From the IMG/VR virus record IMGVR_UViG_3300037245_001167, positions 1-64,000 of that record: 64,000 nucleotides of DNA. The stretch is one strand, 5' to 3'. The DNA is from a virus. Numbering within the stretch: position 1 is the first letter of the stretch; every line of letters begins with the position of its first letter. Below the pieces are notes generated by a model. The model was not told the DNA's origin and ran no database searches. It saw nothing but the letters and a program-made list of their open reading frames with translations. A program made the position numbers and the translations under genes. Positions 58,547 through 64,000 of the stretch are shown piece by piece.

Positions 58547-58548
58547 AA
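58520..58548 (+). repeat. Gene-junction repeat J4, copy 2
   Basis: Identical to 57615-57643. The radical SAM gene is thus framed by identical junctions and could move as a cassette. Confidence 0.93.
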
Positions 58549-58794
58549 TACAAAATATGCCCAGGCTGCAAAGACGAAAAGCTATTAGACGAAGAGCATT
58601 ACCACCGCGACATAGGCAGTAAGACCGGATTCGTAGCTCGGTGCAAGAAATGTGTAAAGAGAGGACGCATTAGAAAGCGTAAATGGGACAATCCTAAACC
58701 CAAACCAAAGGTGTGTGCTACCGACTATAACAAGGCTTGCCGAGAGGATGAATTGAGAAGGTATCAAGAGGGGAGCATATCTATCTACCAGTAG
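58543..58794 (+). CDS. Small zinc-ribbon protein
   Basis: An 83-residue protein: CPGCKDEKLLDEEHYHRD with a second CKKC, the pattern of HNH-associated or independent zinc ribbons. Starts in J4 copy 2. The last 14 bases overlap the converging gene. Confidence 0.65.
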   Translation: MKYKICPGCKDEKLLDEEHYHRDIGSKTGFVARCKKCVKRGRIRKRKWDNPKPKPKVCATDYNKACREDELRRYQEGSISIYQ

Positions 58795-59122
58795 GCGTTT
58801 TAAGCACCAATTCGTAGTCAAGGATACTTTCTGTTGGGATACCTTCTATGAGCTTTAACGCTTTTTGTAGCCGTTTATGGTAAGCTTCTTTTATATCGTA
58901 GTTTTTTTGCCAAATTACATCTTTAGCTATAATTTTTGCCGCAATTCTATCGGGATCATGTTGCTTGCAATACAGTTTATCGAGGCCATGTTCTCTTTTT
59001 CGAGAACATTGACGACTACTACACCTATTGCTATAGACAGTTCCTATACATCGAGTTACATCCTCGATAATACCTTTTGGATTTCCTGCCCACACACCAT
59101 ACCTTTTAAGTTTTCTATCCAT
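58781..59122 (-). CDS. Hypothetical phage protein
   Basis: A 113-residue protein with a Cys/His patch (CSSRQCSRKREHGLDKLYCKQH) that could bind zinc and a helical tail. ATG 59122 is 8 bases after GAAAGG; the ATG at 59128 is too close to it. Two other leftward genes use the same two-ATG layout. Confidence 0.62.
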   Translation of the reverse strand: MDRKLKRYGVWAGNPKGIIEDVTRCIGTVYSNRCSSRQCSRKREHGLDKLYCKQHDPDRIAAKIIAKDVIWQKNYDIKEAYHKRLQKALKLIEGIPTESILDYELVLKTPTGR

Positions 59123-59134
59123 AATCATTCCTTT

Positions 59135-59180
59135 CTAATGCGTTTTAAGCCGTCTGAGAGGCCGTGTGGTCAGTTAAGTT
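59135..59180 (-). repeat. Gene-junction repeat J5, copy 1
   Basis: 45 of 46 bases match 60361-60406. Here the copy is intergenic, 3 bases after the HNH stop, so it looks like the left-over end of a gene like the one at 60371. Confidence 0.9.
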
Positions 59181-59183
59181 GGC

Positions 59184-59732
59184 TTATCCCCACTGTTCAG
59201 CCATTGTTGCGATCTTTTTTACCCACACCTTAAATTCAGCGACAGATATATCGTTTTTTGCCACATTGCACCTTTTGCAACAGGTAACAACATTTTGAGT
59301 GGTATATTCCTTTGTCGTATCTACTCTATCTAATCCATTATAGGTAAAATCGTGCCCTCTGCCCGCTCCCTTTCGAGTCTGTGATGGCGGTTCACCACAA
59401 TAATGACAGTCTTGCTGAGAAAGCCTAAAGAACTCACCTTCTGTTATAAGCCATTTACGCCGTTTTCCACCCCGTTTGTAATTTTGCAACACAACTTGTC
59501 TCATTGCACCCAAGCCGCCAGGCAAGGCAGTCGCTGCTTTGATTTCTCTATTTAAGCAACCACAGCTTTTTGTGTTATTTGAGATTACCGCAGCCCCATG
59601 TATTACTTTCTTTGTGCCACAATCGCATCTAAAAACATAGTAAGCACGAAATCGCGAGTCAACATGGTCTAATCTTATGATTGTCAATCGATTTATTTTA
59701 ACGCCTGGTTTTAATTGTATTTTCTTTTTCAT
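59184..59732 (-). CDS. HNH endonuclease with zinc-ribbon N-domain
   Basis: A 182-residue nuclease: INRLTIIRL and CDCGTKKV...CGCLNRE form a DNA-binding N-domain common in phage HNH proteins; CHYCGEPP and YNGLDRVD...NVVTCCKRCNVAKND form the HNH core. ATG 59732 is chosen (GGGGG before it); an ATG 24 bases upstream is possible. Probably mobile. Confidence 0.87.
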   Translation of the reverse strand: MKKKIQLKPGVKINRLTIIRLDHVDSRFRAYYVFRCDCGTKKVIHGAAVISNNTKSCGCLNREIKAATALPGGLGAMRQVVLQNYKRGGKRRKWLITEGEFFRLSQQDCHYCGEPPSQTRKGAGRGHDFTYNGLDRVDTTKEYTTQNVVTCCKRCNVAKNDISVAEFKVWVKKIATMAEQWG

Positions 59733-59786
59733 GCCCCCATTGTATAGATATTCCATAGAATGTAAAGATAAATAATAAAACTTTTG

Positions 59787-60350
59787 TTAGCCCCAAGTTG
59801 CCGCCATACAATCGGCTATGCCCTGAAGTGTGATAGAGCGCAATTTACCCCTATCCTTTGATGGACTCATCTTCCATATTCTACCTTCTCGGCCATCCAC
59901 TATATTAGTTGGCTTGAGTTTGGAAAGTCCCCCCAACCACAGACAAGTAGCTTTTGTTTCTGGATGTCCAAATTGCCATGGTTGTATAATCTGGTCATAT
60001 TTCCGGCCTATCCGTTCAACTGCATATTTATGTGGTATCGGGTTTTCCCGTGCTATTTTAGGTATTGGTGCATCAAGCAGTTTTCTTGTGAATATACACG
60101 ATTCATCCAACTTCTTCCATCTCCCAAGTTCTTCATATAACCAGCGAACGCCACTGTTGCATTGATAAGTACAGGGATCGTGTGCTATCATCAAATCCCA
60201 ACCATCATCAAGAATCTCAAGTACATCGCCCTGGATATGCGGCCCCGGCCTTTCGGTAGGCAACAAATCGCACGAAACCGCATCATGCCCACGTTTAATA
60301 AAGGCGTCCCGGACAATACCACTGAATTCGCAAGCTATTAAGACCTTCAT
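59787..60350 (-). CDS. DNA cytosine-methyltransferase-like protein
   Basis: A 187-residue protein. MKVLIACEFSGIVRDAF (motif I-like), CDLLPTERPGPHIQGDV and IAHDPCTYQCNSGVRW follow a phage family usually annotated as C5-methylases; the usual HPPC is altered to HDPC here, and the C-terminal target domain is short. Activity is uncertain. Coded just downstream of gene 60371. Confidence 0.75.
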   Translation of the reverse strand: MKVLIACEFSGIVRDAFIKRGHDAVSCDLLPTERPGPHIQGDVLEILDDGWDLMIAHDPCTYQCNSGVRWLYEELGRWKKLDESCIFTRKLLDAPIPKIARENPIPHKYAVERIGRKYDQIIQPWQFGHPETKATCLWLGGLSKLKPTNIVDGREGRIWKMSPSKDRGKLRSITLQGIADCMAATWG

Positions 60351-60360
60351 TTCAAATCTC

Positions 60361-60406
60361 CTAATGCGTTTTAAGCCGTCTGAGAGGCCGTGTGGTCAAT
60401 TAAGTT
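60361..60406 (-). repeat. Gene-junction repeat J5, copy 2
   Basis: In this copy the repeat encodes the C-terminal NLIDHTASQTA of the gene at 60371-60628 and the spacer to the next gene. Confidence 0.9.
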
Positions 60407-60628
60407 CTTCTTTTCTAACCATCCTGCGATACATTTACATTTGGCCTCCCAAACGTCCGAGGCGTCTACAGAGTCAATACTAAATGAACCGTCTTTCATT
60501 TCGACATACCGTCCCCAATGAGAAGGCTTTAATCTTATTGCTATTACTGGGGGACACCCAGTTTCCCTTCTTGTTAAGTTATATACTTCACGTGAAAACG
60601 AACTCTGGTATCGACGAATATCGTCCAT
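60371..60628 (-). CDS. Small hypothetical phage protein
   Basis: An 85-residue protein (MDDIRRYQSSFSREVYNLT). AAGGA ribosome site. Its C-terminal DHTASQTA is in repeat J5. No family recognised. Confidence 0.62.
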   Translation of the reverse strand: MDDIRRYQSSFSREVYNLTRRETGCPPVIAIRLKPSHWGRYVEMKDGSFSIDSVDASDVWEAKCKCIAGWLEKKNLIDHTASQTA

Positions 60629-60639
60629 TATTCATGTCC

Positions 60640-60843
60640 TTAATTAAGTTCAGCCACAACCATCATTATATCAAAGGCGATGAGCCTGTCCAGGGCCAAA
60701 ATAAAGTTCTCGCAGGAACCATCGCCCAAATAATCGGCTACGATATAAGCATTAAGCTCAATTTGCTCTATTTGCTCCAGGGAGTACCCGGCCAGGCTCA
60801 AAAGCTCCTCGACTTCGGATATTAATTGATTGAAGTTTTGCAT
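60640..60843 (-). CDS. Small hypothetical protein
   Basis: A 67-residue acidic helical protein. ATG 60843 follows AAGGA; upstream in-frame starts lie in the previous gene. Function unknown. Confidence 0.6.
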   Translation of the reverse strand: MQNFNQLISEVEELLSLAGYSLEQIEQIELNAYIVADYLGDGSCENFILALDRLIAFDIMMVVAELN

Positions 60844-60844
60844 T

Positions 60845-61147
60845 TTAATTAAATCCTTCGATAAATTCCCGCACATCGTTAGACACACAATAATCCCGCA
60901 TAATTTGAGGAATTAATAACAATGCAGGATTTGAAGCTGTTGCTCGCATTGCTCTCATATTGTGTCCAAATGAAATCAAAGCACCTTTTACATCTCCAGC
61001 ATCAATGGTTTTAATCGCCATGTCCTTGCACCATTTTAAGTGGCTTTGTCTTTCCCTGCTGATTTTAGCCTCTTTGTCCAGCTTTATACGAAGGCTGCTA
61101 TTATTAAGTTTTGCTTTTTGTGCTTTTGATAATTTGAATTCTTTCAT
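60845..61147 (-). CDS. Small hypothetical basic protein
   Basis: A 100-residue helical protein (KEFKLSKAQKAKLNNSSL). ATG 61147 with GGAG is preferred over an in-frame start 81 bases upstream that overlaps the neighbour. No family recognised. Confidence 0.62.
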   Translation of the reverse strand: MKEFKLSKAQKAKLNNSSLRIKLDKEAKISRERQSHLKWCKDMAIKTIDAGDVKGALISFGHNMRAMRATASNPALLLIPQIMRDYCVSNDVREFIEGFN

Positions 61148-61148
61148 T

Positions 61149-61322
61149 TTAATCTCCGTCAATGCTCCTAAACCTACATTCTCTGCTACAATAATGTTTC
61201 TTGTTTTGGGCCACAATTCCCTTATCATCCCTATATTGTTTTTCTGCTAATTTTTTGTTGCCTTGATAATGCTGGGCGCAACCGCAAGAATCACATATTA
61301 TTTCATACCATCGATTTATCAT
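61149..61322 (-). CDS. Small zinc-ribbon protein
   Basis: A 57-residue protein with CDSCGCAQ and CSRECRFR (C4-type site). ATG 61322, with AAGGAAG upstream, fits better than the in-frame ATG at 61373. Confidence 0.65.
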   Translation of the reverse strand: MINRWYEIICDSCGCAQHYQGNKKLAEKQYRDDKGIVAQNKKHYCSRECRFRSIDGD

Positions 61323-61335
61323 CTTCCACTTCCTT

Positions 61336-61431
61336 TCAATGCCAAACCATGCAAACAAAACCTTTGTAAGCAAATATCCAGAATTCGACCATTATAACAA
61401 AGGCCACTATCCAGCACATTAGCTTTACCAT
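61336..61431 (-). CDS. Tiny membrane peptide
   Basis: A 31-residue hydrophobic peptide (MVKLMCWIVAFVIMVEFWIF at the start). AAGG five bases before the ATG, and its stop overlaps the ribosome site region of the next gene, as in a true operon member. Confidence 0.5.
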   Translation of the reverse strand: MVKLMCWIVAFVIMVEFWIFAYKGFVCMVWH

Positions 61432-61433
61432 TT

Positions 61434-61631
61434 CTACCTTTTGCTCTTCTCTGTATTCGTCTGAATTATTGCCAATGCGATAACTTCACGACTGACCAGT
61501 TTGCAAGGGAAAGCTAAATCTGCTATCCTATTTAGATAATCAACTAATCTGTAGTCAAGCAAGCCTGCTTCTGTGCAAAGCATTTTTGCAGCAATTTCGC
61601 AATGTTCATTGTTAGAATCTACATTACTCAT
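61434..61631 (-). CDS. Small hypothetical protein
   Basis: A 65-residue protein with two Cys and a helical core. GAAGGGAAG upstream of ATG 61631. Function unknown. Confidence 0.6.
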   Translation of the reverse strand: MSNVDSNNEHCEIAAKMLCTEAGLLDYRLVDYLNRIADLAFPCKLVSREVIALAIIQTNTEKSKR

Positions 61632-61667
61632 ATCTCACTTCCCTTCTAAGCCCCGATCTCAGTTGGC

Positions 61668-61907
61668 TTATAATTTCTCGAATATTGCATATTGTCGGCC
61701 TCTCGTATTAATCAGTATCGCTTTGCAATGATCACAAAGAGACATTTGCCCGATACGCCCATCCCATTTTCTTGCTTTTTTCTCGATAGCTTTCCAGATA
61801 GGCTTATTCTTGCATCTTATATAAGAACGAGGCCCAAATGTCATAAAGCTACCAGAGAGCTTTTCAGCTTGACACTGGCTTTTACTTATTCGACCGATTG
61901 GTTTCAT
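61668..61907 (-). CDS. Small zinc-binding hypothetical protein
   Basis: A 79-residue basic protein with one Cys near residue 32 and CDHC near residue 58, a probable zinc site. GAGGA ribosome site. Confidence 0.62.
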   Translation of the reverse strand: MKPIGRISKSQCQAEKLSGSFMTFGPRSYIRCKNKPIWKAIEKKARKWDGRIGQMSLCDHCKAILINTRGRQYAIFEKL

Positions 61908-61981
61908 ATCTCACGTCCTCTCTAAGCCTCTAAAATAATCATAGGCACTATATGTCCGGCCATTGCTTTGATATATGGGAG

Positions 61982-62260
61982 CTATCCTTTCTCCGCCTTG
62001 CTAATGGCGTCGTCAACTTGTTTTAGCCAGTCGGGTTTATCTCGCTGTAAGATATGACACAATCCCACTTGCACAGCCTCGCACGCTTTCAGCAAATCAT
62101 CGTGGGAGTTCCAGCACTTGACAAGGCGTTCTGCATTGGCACGACGCTTATCTAACTGACCATGAACATCAGCAATGTGATGATCCACTCCAATCCAAAG
62201 CTCCCATCCTTTTATCGATCCTTTTTCTAACTTTCCCGGCGTATGTTTACTTTCACTCAT
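61982..62260 (-). CDS. Conserved small phage protein (SKHTPG type)
   Basis: A 92-residue protein. MSESKHTPGKLE at the start, then ANAERLVKCWNSHDDLLKAC in the middle are the hallmarks of a widespread small phage family. Function unknown. ATG 62260 is 8 bases after GAAAGG. Confidence 0.72.
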   Translation of the reverse strand: MSESKHTPGKLEKGSIKGWELWIGVDHHIADVHGQLDKRRANAERLVKCWNSHDDLLKACEAVQVGLCHILQRDKPDWLKQVDDAISKAEKG

Positions 62261-62308
62261 TATCATTTCCTTTCAGTCTGCTTTTGGAATTGCAGAAATG
62301 TTCTATCT

Positions 62309-62683
62309 TTACCAGTTAATATCTATGATATAGTCGCCAGATTCCAGAAGCTCTTTTGTATGCAAGTCATTTGCGACCATTTGAACGTCTGGATAAAAGT
62401 TTCGCTCCCACCATAAATCATTGTCAAAGTGCGAGAATTGGGGAGGAGCTTTCGGGTCTCTTTTGAGCCATGCAGAGAAACTTACTCCCATTTCCTCATG
62501 ATTGACGATTTCGGGGACTGTATCTCGCTCATAGTCATCAGGCTCATCGGGCACACTAATACGGACGATTCCACGCTCCTTGCAACCATCCTGCTGTTGG
62601 AATGAGTATCGCCTTCCGTAAGTTTGTTCCACTAGCGCATCCCAATCGGATACATCAATCACTTTTTCGGTTCTTATCTTCAT
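62309..62683 (-). CDS. Conserved small phage protein
   Basis: A 124-residue acidic protein (SDWDALVEQTYGRRYSFQQQD) with the same two-ATG start layout; ATG 62683 preferred. No family named. Confidence 0.65.
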   Translation of the reverse strand: MKIRTEKVIDVSDWDALVEQTYGRRYSFQQQDGCKERGIVRISVPDEPDDYERDTVPEIVNHEEMGVSFSAWLKRDPKAPPQFSHFDNDLWWERNFYPDVQMVANDLHTKELLESGDYIIDINW

Positions 62684-62712
62684 TATCATTACCTTTCAAT
62701 CCCAGAGGGCGG

Positions 62713-62883
62713 TTAAGATATTTCGTCACCATAATCCTGGGCAATTTGACAGCATAAGTTTATCAATCGGATTCGGCTTCTTTTTTCTTCATCGGATATT
62801 TCGTCGGCTTCGTCCATGTTTTCGTAACAATCATCTAAATCGCTAACAGTATTTTGAAATCGACAATAACTCATATTGCTCAT
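62713..62883 (-). CDS. Conserved small phage protein (MSYCRF type)
   Basis: A 56-residue protein. MSYCRFQNTVSDLDDCYENM resembles a small protein seen in many phages. Two start choices (62883 or, three codons on, 62874), AAAGGAT upstream. Function unknown. Confidence 0.65.
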   Translation of the reverse strand: MSNMSYCRFQNTVSDLDDCYENMDEADEISDEEKRSRIRLINLCCQIAQDYGDEIS

Positions 62884-62914
62884 TATCCTATCCTTTCAAA
62901 AGTTATCCATCTTT

Positions 62915-62949
62915 TCAAGTCCCGACTACCACGAGCAGCGGGGACTTGA
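62915..62949 (-). other. Intergenic hairpin
   Basis: TCAAGTCCC/GGGACTTGA, a perfect 9-bp stem with a 17-base loop, between genes 62966 and 62713. It is followed by AAAAG on the transcribed strand, so not a terminator. The stem arm with flank (62907-62923) is repeated in inverted form at 43289-43305. Confidence 0.5.
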
Positions 62950-62965
62950 GGAGAGGGTTGTTGAG

Positions 62966-63268
62966 TTAGTCAGTCTTGTTTTCTGGAATCATTACAACAA
63001 TCCGTTTTTCTTCCGGTATCAATTCCATAATCTCTTGGAAGGTTGGCGGTGTTGTTCCGTGCATAAGCTCCATTTTCAAGCCGTCCCTATTTAGTCCGAA
63101 TTCATGGGTAAATACAGGACGGCCTAAAGTCTTTTCAATAGCTTCGTGAAACACACCGAACGGCATACACAGCTTTTCCTCGAACAGTTGGAATTCCGCG
63201 CGTTCTCTAAAAGACAAATGTTTCCAAAATTCACTGTCATGTAATGCAATTGCTTCTTCTGTCGTCAT
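62966..63268 (-). CDS. Conserved hypothetical phage protein
   Basis: A 100-residue protein. AEFQLFEEKLCMPFGVFHEAIE and GRPVFTHEFGLNRDGLK match a common phage family of unknown function. GAAAGGG ribosome site. Confidence 0.72.
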   Translation of the reverse strand: MTTEEAIALHDSEFWKHLSFRERAEFQLFEEKLCMPFGVFHEAIEKTLGRPVFTHEFGLNRDGLKMELMHGTTPPTFQEIMELIPEEKRIVVMIPENKTD

Positions 63269-63351
63269 TTTCTTTCCCTTTCAAAATATGCAAGCCGAGC
63301 CAAAGACGAGGAGAGAGATGAGCGTCCCGTCCCGGCCTGCGGTTAAATTGT

Positions 63352-63648
63352 TTAGTTTGCTTCAGGAGCATCTTTATTGCACGGCCATTGCCAGAATTTA
63401 CGATAGTCCCTGGCTTGATAAAATGGAATAGCCAAAACATCTGACATCGAGACTTTATCTTTCGCTACCTTTTCAATGTCAAATAATTCGCCATTGTTAA
63501 GCTTTTTCTGGTAATCTTTTGCTGCTTCATTTGCTTTCTTGGCATTAGTCGAAACGATCCTTACGCCCTTGCCAGTCTCTAATACTTCAAACATATTAGA
63601 TTTGCCAGTCGGTAGCCATAAAGTTGGTATCAAGTAATAGTCTGACAT
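63352..63648 (-). CDS. Small hypothetical phage protein
   Basis: A 98-residue protein; AGGAG upstream of ATG 63648. It is the first gene after the promoter at 63713. Function unknown. Confidence 0.62.
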   Translation of the reverse strand: MSDYYLIPTLWLPTGKSNMFEVLETGKGVRIVSTNAKKANEAAKDYQKKLNNGELFDIEKVAKDKVSMSDVLAIPFYQARDYRKFWQWPCNKDAPEAN

Positions 63649-63712
63649 TTCTACTCTCCTAACTAAGTTAATTTAAGCTCATAAGCTAAGGCCGTCGAGT
63701 CGTCAAGTCCTA

Positions 63713-63741
63713 TTTATAGCCCCGTCTCTATCCGGTTGCAA
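63713..63741 (-). promoter_or_regulatory. Promoter for the leftward cluster
   Basis: On the minus strand TTGCAA (63741-63736), 17 bases, TATAAA (63718-63713). Start near 63706. An inverted-repeat pair overlaps the region (GGCCGTC at 63690-63696 and CGTCAAG at 63701-63707, each able to pair with 63756-63765). Confidence 0.55.
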
Positions 63742-63796
63742 AAGTTGAACTGCGGCTTGACGGCCATCGCCTGCGGGTTCTTTGGGGATAGCATAA

Positions 63797-64000
63797 TCAC
63801 ATTACACACTGGATTTCTCGGTTTAGCATAGTATCTATAATGCCATAATGCTCACCCATCTTTTTGTTTCCGTCTGGAAGTTCTGCGTTTTTCTTGTTTC
63901 TGTATTGCAAAGCTTTTTCTAAATCGTCGAATTGCACTTCTTCCTCTGGCTCAATCCCCCTTCTTATCCATCCATCAAAAGCATCGTAGAAATCTACAAT
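63797..64000 (-). CDS. C-terminal part of a phage protein (cut by window)
   Basis: 67 codons in frame from the window edge to a TGA at 63799-63797, acidic then basic (begins FYDAFDGWIRRG after three residues, ends NREIQCVM). The start lies beyond the window. No family recognised. Confidence 0.55.
   Translation of the reverse strand: MVDFYDAFDGWIRRGIEPEEEVQFDDLEKALQYRNKKNAELPDGNKKMGEHYGIIDTMLNREIQCVM

Noticed and set aside
1-64000. CRISPR array, diversity-generating retroelement or integrase module
   Set aside because: No spaced identical repeats, reverse transcriptase or recombinase motifs seen; the Ser/His repeats are coding and not spaced by unique inserts.

Overview
The window is a contiguous stretch of a tailed double-stranded DNA phage (or prophage) genome with siphovirus architecture. 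The evidence is a P27-type small terminase, a Terminase_1 large subunit, an HK97-type portal, protease and capsid, head-tail connectors, a tail tube, a -1 frameshifted tail chaperone, a tape measure and a lambda-J/GTA-like tail tip. The host cannot be read directly. AAGGAG ribosome sites and near-consensus sigma70 promoters point to an ordinary bacterium, and the GT9 and GT4 sugar-transfer genes suit a surface-polysaccharide-rich (probably Gram-negative) lineage. Ser/His repeats of this kind remind me of proteins from Planctomycetota and relatives, but that is only an inference. I recognise no integrase, tRNA, CRISPR array, endolysin, helicase or DNA polymerase, so the genome continues outside the window.

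Layout. 46-4421: terS and terL, unusually separated by about 2 kb of tiny genes and a terminator. 4568-8257: portal, protease and capsid. 8328-19783: small beta-rich virion proteins mixed with a glycan-modification island (a methyltransferase-FkbM-glycosyltransferase fusion, GT9, GT4, two GT2, a DxD glycosyltransferase-like protein, two FkbM methyltransferases, a degenerate methyltransferase and a CxxCxxCC metal-binding protein). 19767-23864: a 1365-residue protein, about half of it Ser/His repeat. 24393-37889: connectors, tail tube, chaperone, tape measure and tail tip; two more tail proteins end in the same Ser/His repeat. 37908-39596: a membrane/coiled-coil protein, an AdoMet-decarboxylase-like protein and a DUF3326 protein, closed by a terminator. 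39668-58794: rightward early-type genes, consisting of a metallophosphoesterase, small regulators, many tiny zinc-ribbon proteins, two YopX proteins flanking an HNH gene, a recombination set (YqaJ exonuclease, SSB-like, NinB-like, NinG), a DNA methylase broken by a frameshift next to a LAGLIDADG gene, and a radical SAM protein. 58781-64000: a leftward cluster of small phage genes with an HNH endonuclease and a DNA methyltransferase-like protein.

Three themes stand out. First, the glycosyltransferase/methyltransferase island abuts and is transcribed with a giant serine-rich protein, as in bacterial serine-rich-repeat glycoprotein loci; I propose a phage-encoded glycosylated Ser/His fibre system. 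Second, several groups of neighbouring genes share near-identical junctions that encode the C-terminal tail of one gene plus the ribosome site and start codon of the next, as if genes were exchanged as cassettes at these junctions. Third, the 41.6-48 kb region is rich in structured noncoding RNA: a perfect-consensus promoter with a folded leader, a twin hairpin with compensatory changes, an interleaved attenuator, an array of four long-stem RNAs, and a cloverleaf leader ending in a U-tract.
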